Part shown: in pieces, positions 1-7,098 of the stretch | Layout: each line of letters begins with the position of its first letter | Position numbering within the stretch: the stretch's first letter is position 1 | Assembly: GCA_003611745.1 (NCBI GenBank) | Contig: RAYF01000055.1 | Span: 1 to 37,883, forward strand | Source of the DNA: a bacterium D16-36 | Lineage (GTDB): Bacteria; Bacillota; Clostridia; Lachnospirales; Lachnospiraceae | DNA length: 37,883 nucleotides | Direction: 5' to 3' | The notes under the pieces: generated by a model | Told to the model about the DNA's origin: nothing | What the model saw: only the letters and a program-made list of their open reading frames with translations | Databases searched by the model: none | Translations under genes and position numbers: made by a program

Positions 1-79
1 TGGCTCATTCATCTGAGATATGTAACTATAAATTCCTTGATTTTTTAAGGAAAATCACTTGACAATATAGGGAGGAAGG

Positions 80-247
80 ATGTTATTAGATGATGGATTA
101 ATTAATAGGATGGTTGATGAATGTGCAAAGTATACACCGTCCCAGTTGGTGGAGATTACCCATAATCAAACTCCATGGATAGAAGCATATAGGCATGGAA
201 TGAATAGAATTATTTCAAAAGAGGCAATAAGAGACTATTTTAGTTAA
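80..247 (+). pseudogene. C-terminal remnant of a Panacea-domain (DUF4065, SocA-like) antitoxin
   Basis: This 55-codon frame ends in residues that match the end of Panacea/DUF4065 proteins: an S-Q-L-V-E-I-T-H segment followed by a T-P-W-I-E-A-Y segment. Known Panacea proteins are about 150 residues or longer and act as antitoxins for varied toxins, many of them membrane-active. Here the frame is closed by a TAG at 68-70, and none of the three forward frames in 1-79 continues the domain. The N-terminal two thirds are therefore missing. A good ribosome site (GGGAGG) precedes ATG 80, so a short peptide may still be made. The stop lies 13 nt before the start of the next gene, a spacing typical of an antitoxin-toxin operon. 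The family call is from motif memory. Confidence 0.6.
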
Positions 248-260
248 CAGAGGTGTTGAT

Positions 261-1458
261 TTGGATAAAGAGACAAGAGTCCACATTGATGTGGCAAGGA
301 CTGAGAAAAGGGAACAATTAGCCGGGGAGAAAGAACCAAAAGAAAATGCAGGAATTGAAAAAGGAAAAGTAGAAGATAAGTTTTCTAAAATGTCAAATGA
401 GATAGCGAAATTATGTCAAAAATTGACAGATAAGAAGGACAGCAGTAGGAATAATGACTATGAAAGGCAGATTTTGTACGATATTGCCTGCTATATTAAA
501 AACTACGACAGAATATTGTATTCCGAGATTTCAAATACTATTTTTGGATTATACGATACAAACATACCATCAGAAATTACTGAAGAGAAAATAGGTAATA
601 TGCAGACAAATATATCTAAGGAAGCGCTGATTAAATCATCGCTTCCTTAAAGCCTCTGGCGGATGCGCACGGATTTGCAGGGGAATATGCTGCTTCGCAG
701 CGCAAATCCGGCGCGGGAAACGCTGATTAAAGCGTTTCCCTAAAGTTGTTGAATATGCATATTGTGATGAATATAGTAAAATTATTGAGAAAAAGAATCC
801 AAAGCAAAGAGAATTTTATATAAAAGCAAAAGCTATTTCTTTAAAGATACAGGATCATATTAATTTAGCCCAGCAGCAGTGTAACTCCCTAAAGCAGACG
901 GATGAAGAATATAAAGAAAAATTTGAGAGAAATATTGCTGACTTTAAAGAGAATTTGACAAAGGAAATGAATGAGCAGTTAATTAAATTGGTGAGTATAT
1001 TTACGGCATTAGCATTTCTTCTCTTTGGTGGGATTAGTTCATTAGACAATATTTTTTCGGGCATAGATAAAACCTCGATTTTGAAACTGCTGATGATTGG
1101 TTGTATTTGGGGAATTTGTCTGGTGAATTTAATTTTTGTATTTTTATTCTGTGTTTCAAAGATGACGAGATTAAATTTTGCTTCGACAAGCAATCCCGAT
1201 GGTACAATATTCCAGAAATATCCTATATTTTGGTGGACTAATTATATTATTATTTCTATTTTTTTGATATCAGCTTTTTTTTATTTTCTGGTTGAAATTC
1301 GATATATGGAATGGTTATTGAAAAAGATGCATAAAGAAGCAGGAATCGTTTTCTTGTTAGGCGGATGTGTGCTGCTCGCGTTAATTGTAAAAATGAAAAG
1401 TGTATTAGTTGAAAAATGCAATAACGCATTGCATAAAAATGAAAAGAATGGAGACTAA
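261..1458 (+). pseudogene. Four-helix membrane protein gene split by a palindromic repeat
   Basis: Two reading frames make up one broken gene. The first runs from TTG 261 (after AGAGGTG, 5-nt spacer) to a stop at 650; it is hydrophilic and Lys/Glu-rich. The second is open from 727 to 1458 in another frame and has no upstream start of its own; it encodes a helical stretch and then four hydrophobic segments. A 124-bp repeat at 618-741 lies between them. Removing exactly 618-741 joins codon TCT to AAA-GTT-GTT and gives one uninterrupted frame of 358 codons, which strongly supports a single ancestral gene. The exact family is not recognised. Its place 13 nt after a Panacea antitoxin remnant suggests the membrane-active toxin of that pair, which is inference. 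Confidence 0.75.
617..741 (+). repeat. Palindromic MITE-like insertion, copy 1
   Basis: Three hairpins sit side by side. Hairpin 1 (617-649) pairs TAAGGAAGCG with CGCTTCCTTA. The core (665-714) is a long stem: GCGC, a one-base bulge, CGGATTTGC, a 10-nt left bulge at 679-688, GCTGC-TTC-GCAGC, GCAAATCCG and GCGC. Hairpin 3 (715-740) pairs GGGAAACGCT with AGCGTTTCCC. Both end hairpins contain CGCTGATTAAA, so they are related to each other. The element interrupts a gene and encodes nothing. A related core on the opposite strand occurs at 33197-33252, so this is a dispersed repeat family, probably non-autonomous. Confidence 0.85.
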
Positions 1459-1610
1459 ATATGTTATTATAATCAAATTGAAAGAAACCAATGCGAGGAT
1501 AAGCGAGGGTCCTTTTGGTATTATGAGGGAGCATATAAAAGAATAACATTTTCCTAAAGGTGGAAGATATAAATAGTGAAATAAAAATTACTATTGGAGG
1601 ATTATTCCGA

Positions 1611-2203
1611 ATGAAAAAAATATCAGAAACAAGAAAAGACTATCTTGCAAATATTCGATGCGCTATTCTAGAAGAAATATTTCAGATGCTTAAACAAAGG
1701 ATTATAAAGATTTATCTCGTTATCAATATCTGGAAGAGAAACGACAAGCTTATGAGGAAGTATATATAAAAAGGGTCTATAAGACACCAGAAAAATGCCA
1801 ACGGTATTCCAATAGGATTATTGGGTATTGCGGCATAAATCATTTTTATAGAGAGTATATAGATGTTGCGGTAGAGATTTTAGAAGAATACCGAGGATAT
1901 GGTTATGGATATGAATCCTTAAAGAAATATTTTCAGGTGTTACATAAGTATAAATGTGCTGTAATGAAAGAAGTATTCATTCTTATAGAACCTGATAATA
2001 TCCGTAGTCAGAAGCTATTTGCTAAACTTGGTGCACAGTTTGAAAGATTGGATTTCTATGATTTACCACAGAAAAAGGCAGAGAAATATGAAAGAACCCA
2101 TTTGGATTTAATAGATAAAGATTTGGAAAGCCTTGCATCTAAATTGTGTGTTGAACCTAGATGTTTATTAAGCAGGGTTTTGGTATACAAAGTGAATATT
2201 TGA
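1611..2203 (+). pseudogene. GNAT-family N-acetyltransferase, frameshifted
   Basis: The N-terminal part reads from ATG 1611 (GGAGG at 1596-1600) in one frame to about 1690. The homology then continues in another frame from about 1694 to the stop at 2203. The second part shows the GNAT acetyl-CoA signature E-E-Y-R-G-Y-G-Y-G followed by an amphipathic helix, and later the N-I-R-S-Q-K-L-F-A-K-L-G motif of the C-terminal half of the fold. Both together give about 195 residues, a normal length for this family. A one-base indel near 1690-1700 is the simplest explanation. The substrate cannot be told. Sequencing error is possible but would have to be checked on reads. Confidence 0.7.
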
Positions 2204-2278
2204 ATTAAGTTTTATTAAGATAACTGAAAATGTTCGAGAGCATTGAGAAAAATTATTATACAGAAAAGGGGCAATAGA

Positions 2279-3628
2279 ATGTCTGAAAACCAAAACATCG
2301 AATGGAAAGAATCCTGGCGTGACGAATATTTAAAATGGATTTGTGGATTTGCAAACGCACAGGGCGGAAAGATATATATTGGAAAAAGAGATGACGGAAC
2401 AATTATCGGTGTCAGTAATTCTAAGAGATTACTTGAGGATATTCCCAATAAAATACAAAACAAACTAGGGATTGTGGTTGATGTCAATTTACTGAAAGAG
2501 AATGGTTTGGAATATATAGAAATTGTTGTGAATCCATGGGCATTTCCTGTAAATTATGATGGGGAGTATCATTACCGCAGTGGCAGTACGAAACAGCAGT
2601 TAAGAGGTGATGCATTGACAAACTTTCTTATTTCTAAGACTGGTTTGAAATGGGATGCGGCTACAATAGCTGATATTTCAGTTGACGATTTGGATAAGGA
2701 AAGTTTTGATATTTTTAGGCAGGAGGCACTCCGAAGCGGTCGAATGACGAAAGAAGATTTGGATATTTCAAATACAGAACTTTTGGAAAAATTAGATTTA
2801 ATGGAAGATGGAAAGCTGAAACGTGTGGGTGCATTATGTTTTTACCGTAAGGCAGAAAAAGTTATCAGTGGATGTTATGTGAAAATCGGCAAGTTTGAAG
2901 GTAGTGACTTATTGTATCAGGATGAAGTAAGAGGTTCTCTGCTTATTATTGCAGACAGGGTGATTGATTTAATTTATCTAAAATATTTGAAAGCAGCGAT
3001 ATCCTACCACAAGGAAACGAGAGTGGAGACATATCCATTTGCACGGGATGCAGTGAGGGAAGCTGTGTTTAATGCATTGATTCATTGTAATTGGGCAGAT
3101 AATATTCCTATACAGATTCGAATTGAAGAAGATGTGATGTATATCAGCAACAGTAGTACGCTGCCTTTTGGCTGGACTGCGGAAACCTTGATGCATTCCC
3201 ATTCTTCAAAGCCTTTTAATCCAGACATTGCAAGAGTTTTTTATCGGGCTGGTTACATTGAAAGCTGGGGGCGTGGCATTGAAAAAATATGTGATGCCTG
3301 TAAAACGCTTGGTGCGGACGAACCGGAATATATTGTTCATGGTGGGGATATTATGCTTAAATTTAATGCCCTTCAAAGTGCCAAGGTGCCAGAATCCATA
3401 GTGACAAAAAATCAGGATGTCACAAAGGATGTCACAAAGGATGTCACAAAGGTAATGGAAATTTTAGCTTTGCTGAGAGAAGATGCATCCATGACAACGA
3501 CAGAAATGGCACAGAGATTATCTGTGAACAGAAGAACAATACAAAGAGAACTTGAGAAATTAAAAAAGAAAAATTGCATTGAGCGTAAAGGTGGTAGGCG
3601 TTATGGATATTGGAAAATTCATGAATAG
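2279..3628 (+). CDS. Schlafen/AlbA_2-type ATP-binding transcriptional regulator
   Basis: A 449-residue cytoplasmic protein. Residues about 5-120 form an AlbA_2 (Schlafen-like) domain with the motif G-F-A-N-A-Q-G-G and I-G-K-R-D-D-G. Residues about 260-355 resemble the HATPase_c_4 module (R-E-A-V-F-N-A-L-I-H, and G-Y-I-E-S-W-G-R-G-I). A winged-helix HTH follows at about 390-449 with a clear recognition helix (V-N-R-R-T-I-Q-R-E-L). This is the usual order for putative ATP-binding transcriptional regulators of this class. I chose ATG 2279 because AAAAGGGG lies just upstream; an in-frame start at 2243 has no such site. The linker before the HTH carries three D-V-T-K units from a 12-bp tandem repeat. 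The gene stands alone among decayed neighbours, and its target is unknown. Confidence 0.85.
   Translation: MSENQNIEWKESWRDEYLKWICGFANAQGGKIYIGKRDDGTIIGVSNSKRLLEDIPNKIQNKLGIVVDVNLLKENGLEYIEIVVNPWAFPVNYDGEYHYRSGSTKQQLRGDALTNFLISKTGLKWDAATIADISVDDLDKESFDIFRQEALRSGRMTKEDLDISNTELLEKLDLMEDGKLKRVGALCFYRKAEKVISGCYVKIGKFEGSDLLYQDEVRGSLLIIADRVIDLIYLKYLKAAISYHKETRVETYPFARDAVREAVFNALIHCNWADNIPIQIRIEEDVMYISNSSTLPFGWTAETLMHSHSSKPFNPDIARVFYRAGYIESWGRGIEKICDACKTLGADEPEYIVHGGDIMLKFNALQSAKVPESIVTKNQDVTKDVTKDVTKVMEILALLREDASMTTTEMAQRLSVNRRTIQRELEKLKKKNCIERKGGRRYGYWKIHE
3416..3451 (+). repeat. Three exact tandem copies of a 12-bp coding repeat
   Basis: GATGTCACAAAG occurs at 3416-3427, 3428-3439 and 3440-3451 without mismatch, each encoding Asp-Val-Thr-Lys. 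The unit length is a multiple of three, so copy-number change would lengthen or shorten the linker before the HTH domain without a frameshift. Confidence 0.95.
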
Positions 3629-3690
3629 AATACTAGTTGGTGTAAAATTTTTCTTTATCCTTTCTGTCGGATTGTGCAGCCGCCAAAAAA

Positions 3691-3705
3691 TACCATGTCA
3701 TGGTA
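3691..3705 (+). promoter_or_regulatory. Perfect 7-1-7 inverted repeat, possible operator
   Basis: TACCATG-T-CATGGTA is a perfect inverted repeat in the non-coding stretch after the Schlafen-type gene. A third TACCATG half-site lies at 3722-3728. The arms are too AT-rich and the T-run is missing, so a terminator is unlikely; a repressor-type binding site is possible. No promoter next to it is convincing. Confidence 0.3.
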
Positions 3706-3796
3706 GCAATCTAGTAAAAAGTACCATGCCAGTCAATGGCTCATCTCCTGCTTTTCTGTTATGCTTAATTCAGATTGGGGACGGGAGTTTACATAG

Positions 3797-3967
3797 ATTG
3801 AAAAGAGCTTTAATTGTAAAGGTGGAAAGATACAAGATGATTGTCAGCATATAGCTGCCACAATCTTTGCAGGGTGCGATGTTATTATTTCGTGGAATTT
3901 TAAGCATATTGTCGATGTAAAGACAGTGACGGGTATAAAAATGATTACAGCTCTTGAAGTATATTAG
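3797..3967 (+). pseudogene. C-terminal remnant of a PIN-domain (VapC-like) toxin
   Basis: The frame ending at TAG 3965-3967 reads D-D-C-Q-H-I-A-A, then C-D-V-I-I-S-W-N-F-K-H-I-V. This matches the end of a PIN-domain protein family in which a conserved Asp-x-x-H-I-A helix precedes an S-W-N-F-K-H-I motif. PIN toxins are Mg-dependent ribonucleases of about 130-160 residues. Only some 56 residues remain here. The frame is closed upstream by TAG at 3794-3796, and there is no start codon or ribosome site, so the gene is dead. No antitoxin gene is visible beside it. Confidence 0.6.
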
Positions 3968-4099
3968 GATTTGCTGATTTAGTAAGTGTCTTTTTTCATT
4001 CAAAAAGGGGAGTGCTTGTCGCATAACAGTCGGGAGGACTAGGTATGAAAATAATATGAGAATTGATTATGAGGGAGAATAAGAAAATTTCAGTCATGA

Positions 4100-4309
4100 G
4101 TGGGGTTAGAGATTTTGAATGGAGCCAGCTTATCCAAAATGCTGTTGGATAAAATCTATGCCATTTCGGGAGAACAGGTATGCAGAAGAATGAAAGGTGT
4201 AAAAAACAAACCGGATTTTATTGATGTATATACCCGTGTCAGTAATCTGGTGGATTCACTTGCATTACAAAGGGAAACATTGATTTCCGATAAAGAAAAG
4301 TCAAGATAG
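4100..4309 (+). CDS. Small hypothetical protein or fragment
   Basis: The frame from GTG 4100 gives 69 residues, soluble and mostly helical, with no motif I can name. The internal Met (codon 14) and the GTG both lack a good ribosome site, so this is probably the 3' part of a longer gene that lost its start. Composition is coding-like from about 4130 on. It ends 36 nt before a clear terminator at 4346, which supports past transcription. Its surroundings (PIN remnant, other broken genes) suggest debris from an integrated element. Confidence 0.4.
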   Translation: MGLEILNGASLSKMLLDKIYAISGEQVCRRMKGVKNKPDFIDVYTRVSNLVDSLALQRETLISDKEKSR

Positions 4310-4345
4310 CATTATGATAACTAAACAAATATATTTATTTTTATG

Positions 4346-4376
4346 GCATCAGGCTGATTATCGTCTGGTGCTTTTT
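4346..4376 (+). terminator. Rho-independent terminator
   Basis: GCATCAG pairs with CTGGTGC (7 bp including one G-T pair) around a 12-nt loop and is followed directly by TTTTT. It closes the short ORF that ends at 4309. Confidence 0.75.
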
Positions 4377-4405
4377 ATATGGAAAGGAACAGGAGGTGTA
4401 AAGGC

Positions 4406-4570
4406 ATGGGAATGGACGTGCTGGAAGTAAATACGCCGGGGGAGCTGGTGTTGTGGCTCCATCTGGTACAATCGGAAATCAGTATGGAGCAGGACGGGGC
4501 AGAAATCATTTTGGATTATATGGCAGAGAAAACCCTCCACATCCGGAAATTTGGATCAATTATTTTTTGA
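4406..4570 (+). CDS. Small hypothetical protein, probably frameshifted at its 3' end
   Basis: ATG 4406 has AGGAGG 9 nt upstream, a strong start. The 54-residue product is acidic (E-V-N-T-P-G-E-L, Q-D-G-A-E-I-I-L-D-Y-M) and resembles short helical proteins carried by conjugative elements, but I cannot name a family. After about residue 43 the sequence turns basic and ends in a hydrophobic tail. A second frame, open across the same point and ending at 4658, has coding-like composition with an acidic C-x-x-C end (E-M-C-E-A-C-K). A frameshift near 4530 is therefore likely, and the original protein would have been about 80 residues. Confidence 0.45.
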   Translation: MGMDVLEVNTPGELVLWLHLVQSEISMEQDGAEIILDYMAEKTLHIRKFGSIIF

Positions 4571-4954
4571 AAATGATGGGATTGTATTCAAAAAAGTTTG
4601 TGAACGATCGAAGGCATCAGAGAAAGATGAATTAGAAATGTGTGAAGCTTGCAAATAATGGTTTTTTGATTCCTATCATTGTTAAAACAAGAGTATGCTC
4701 CTATCAGTTAAGTGATTTTTCAAGAACAAATGAAAAAAAGATTTTGAAAAAGTTGTCGTGATCAAGCCCTAACCGGAATTCTCTATTCTTGAATAGGAAA
4801 CTGCTCGTGTATTCTATGGGAAGAACGCTCATTTTGCCCTCCTATTAACTACCCTTTTGGCTAGTACCTTTTTATTTCTGGTATGTTACAATAGAAATAA
4901 TGTTGTATGGAATAAAAAGTATCTGTAAGGATTTCATAAGGAGGCAGAAACAAA
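4571..4954. other. Intergenic region upstream of the sulfatase gene
   Basis: This 384-bp gap contains the frameshifted tail of the previous small gene (to 4658), a short palindrome CTATTC-TT-GAATAG at 4783-4796, and an extended -10 element at 4884-4892. No ORF with a ribosome site, no T-tailed terminator and no recognisable RNA family were seen in the rest. Confidence 0.6.
4884..4892 (+). promoter_or_regulatory. Candidate extended -10 promoter for the sulfatase gene
   Basis: TG-T-TACAAT fits an extended -10 element (TGnTATAAT, one mismatch), with no good -35 hexamer at 17 nt. It would start transcription near 4899, about 56 nt before ATG 4955. Confidence 0.4.
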
Positions 4955-6958
4955 ATGAAAAAGAAAAGGGGAGTTGTTAGCGGCAGGAGGGCTTTCGAAA
5001 CCGCTATACTTACGATTTCGCTTTCAGTTTCTATGCTTACGGGCTGTTCTGGCCAGGAGGAAAGCTTGAAGTTGACAGAAGAGAGCAAGGGAGCGACCAA
5101 TATTACAAAAGAGATCAACAAAAGCGTATATGATAAGCTGGATTTTGATGACACGGCGGAAGTGGAGAATGCGGGAAAAGGGTTGATTACAGCTCCGGAA
5201 GAGCTGGAAATTACAAATGAGGATGGCAAGGTGATCTGGAGTCAGAAGGCGTACTCTTTCCTTGAAGAGGACGCTGCAGATACTTCTAATCCCAGCCTTT
5301 GGAGAAATGCGCAGCTCAACCATATTTATGGGCTTTTCGAGGTGATGAACGGAATCTATCAGGTTCGCGGTTACGACATGGCGAATATCACATTTATTAA
5401 AAGTGACAATGGCTGGATTGTGTTTGATCCGCTGATGAGTGTGGAGTGCAGTACCGCCGCAAAACAGTTAGTCTTTGAGCAGCTTGGGGAGGGACCAATC
5501 AAGGCTGTTGTGATTAGTCATTCTCATGTTGACCATTACGGCGGCATCAAAGGAATCGTATCAGAAGAGGAAGTGGAAGAAAATAACATTCCGATTATTG
5601 TTCCAGAAGGCTATGAAGAGGAAGTAGTCAGCGAAAATGTGTATTCCGGCACTGCGATGGGAAGGCGCGCCAATTATCAGTATGGTACTATGCTTGAGAA
5701 AAGCAAAAAAGATTCCCTTTCGATTGGTATAGGTATGGGGCAGTCAACGGGAACCGTTTCCTATATCTCCCCTACGAAGATTATAAAGAGGACAGGGCAG
5801 GTGCTGACAATCGATGGTGTTAAAATGGAATTTCAGCTTACGCCGGGGACGGAAGCTCCTGCAGAAATGAATACATGGTTTCCGCAGAAAAAAGCATTAT
5901 GGATGGCAGAAAATTGCACAGGTACCCTTCATAATCTTTATACTCTTCGCGGTGCCCAAGTTAGAGACGGTAATGCATGGGCATTTTATCTGATGGAGAC
6001 GCTCTCTTTATATGGCGATCAGGTGGAGACGGTGTTCCAGTCCCATAATTGGCCGCATTGGGGGAAGGACACGATTCAGGAATACATAACAAATACGGCG
6101 GCTGTTTATAAGTTTATTAATGACCAGACCCTGATGTATATCAATCAGGGGTATACGGAGACGGAAATTGCAAATAAGATTCAACTGCCGGAGGAGCTTG
6201 CCAGGGTATGGTACACAAGGCAGTATTATGGTACGGTATCCCATGATGCAAAAGCAGTGTATCAGCGATATATGGGGTGGTATGATGCCAATCCGATACA
6301 CTTGGCGGAGCTTACGCCGACAGACAGTGCGAAGAAATATGTGGAATATATGGGGGATGCCGAGGAGATTTTGAAGAAGGCAAAGGCTGATTTTGACAAA
6401 GGGGAATATCAGTGGGTGGCTGAGATTACAAATGTACTTGTATATGCTGATCCAAAGAATACCCAGGCAAGGTATCTGTGTGCAGATGCATTGGAACAGC
6501 TGGGATATCAGGCAGAGTCTGGCGCATGGAGAAATGCTTATCTTTCCGGGGCGAAGGAACTGAGGGACGGAACTGTCAAGGATCCAGACTACAGGGCTTC
6601 CAGCAGTGGAGAGACAAGGGCGAAAATGACGACAAAAATGATGCTTGACTACATTGGCATATGCCTTGATTCAAATCAGGCGAGCGACTTAAACTTTACG
6701 GTGAATCTTGTTGTGAGTGATTTTGGGGAAGAATATACCTTAATTGTCAGATCCGGTATTTTAATGTATCAGAAAGGGAAGACGGATCATGCCGATGCGA
6801 CATGGACTATGCCGAAAGCCGGGTTATTCGCCATTATTTCCAAAGACAGTAAGATGCAGGCGGAGCAGATCCAGCAAAGTGGAGATAAGGCTCTGCTGGA
6901 GAAGATGAGTGAAAATATCATGAGCTTTGACTTCTTTTTTAATATTGTTGAGCCATGA
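4955..6958 (+). CDS. Secreted alkylsulfatase-like MBL-fold lipoprotein
   Basis: A 667-residue protein of the class III alkylsulfatase (SdsA1/YjcS) type, which hydrolyses sulfate esters of aliphatic alcohols with two zinc ions. A basic N-terminus and hydrophobic stretch end in L-T-G-C with Cys31, so it should be a lipoprotein outside the membrane. The metal site H-S-H-V-D-H is at 189-194. Glu300 (P-G-T-E-A-P-A-E), Glu319 (A-E-N-C-T-G-T-L-H-N) and His364 (S-H-N-W-P-H-W-G) match the family's other conserved positions. A helical dimerisation region (about 370-530) and an SCP2-like C-terminal domain (about 545-667) follow, giving full family length. GGAGG precedes ATG 4955. It is the first of four same-strand genes. 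The actual sulfate ester (detergent, sterol, host lipid) is unknown. Confidence 0.88.
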   Translation: MKKKRGVVSGRRAFETAILTISLSVSMLTGCSGQEESLKLTEESKGATNITKEINKSVYDKLDFDDTAEVENAGKGLITAPEELEITNEDGKVIWSQKAYSFLEEDAADTSNPSLWRNAQLNHIYGLFEVMNGIYQVRGYDMANITFIKSDNGWIVFDPLMSVECSTAAKQLVFEQLGEGPIKAVVISHSHVDHYGGIKGIVSEEEVEENNIPIIVPEGYEEEVVSENVYSGTAMGRRANYQYGTMLEKSKKDSLSIGIGMGQSTGTVSYISPTKIIKRTGQVLTIDGVKMEFQLTPGTEAPAEMNTWFPQKKALWMAENCTGTLHNLYTLRGAQVRDGNAWAFYLMETLSLYGDQVETVFQSHNWPHWGKDTIQEYITNTAAVYKFINDQTLMYINQGYTETEIANKIQLPEELARVWYTRQYYGTVSHDAKAVYQRYMGWYDANPIHLAELTPTDSAKKYVEYMGDAEEILKKAKADFDKGEYQWVAEITNVLVYADPKNTQARYLCADALEQLGYQAESGAWRNAYLSGAKELRDGTVKDPDYRASSSGETRAKMTTKMMLDYIGICLDSNQASDLNFTVNLVVSDFGEEYTLIVRSGILMYQKGKTDHADATWTMPKAGLFAIISKDSKMQAEQIQQSGDKALLEKMSENIMSFDFFFNIVEP

Positions 6959-6966
6959 TAATAATA

Positions 6967-7079
6967 TTGTGTCTGCGCTGCGACACAAACATTATATAAA
7001 TGCATATAGTCAATGCCAACATCGTTGGCTATGCGTAGCTGAGTCATAAAAAGGCATAAGCCCAATCTACAATTGGGCT
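6967..7079 (+). other. Three consecutive hairpins in the leader of the giant-protein gene
   Basis: H1 pairs TTGTGTC (6967-6973) with GACACAA (6982-6988). H2 pairs GCATA (7002-7006) with TATGC (7030-7034), enclosing an 8-nt left bulge and GCCAAC-ATC-GTTGGC; its 3' side is contiguous. H3 pairs AGCCCAAT (7059-7066) with ATTGGGCT (7072-7079), a perfect 8-bp stem ending 9 nt before the ribosome site. None has a T-run. This arrangement fits an mRNA-stabilising or translation-controlling leader, or a cis-regulatory RNA that I do not recognise. Confidence 0.5.
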
Positions 7080-7098
7080 GGCAGAAATGAGGGAAAAT

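Noticed and set aside
59-87. TTGACA at 59-64 as -35 of a promoter
   Set aside because: The matching -10 position (TGTTAT at 81-86) falls inside the start of the antitoxin remnant, downstream of its ATG. Kept only as chance.
4783-4796. CTATTC-TT-GAATAG palindrome as a terminator
   Set aside because: The loop is only 2 nt, the stem is AT-rich and no T-run follows.
7000-7080. Cyclic di-GMP (GEMM-I) riboswitch
   Set aside because: There is a faint resemblance in the order of short motifs, but the GNRA tetraloop, the conserved G-A-C-G-C-A-A-A-G-C stretch and a terminator are missing, and the outer arm pairs in a way the riboswitch does not.
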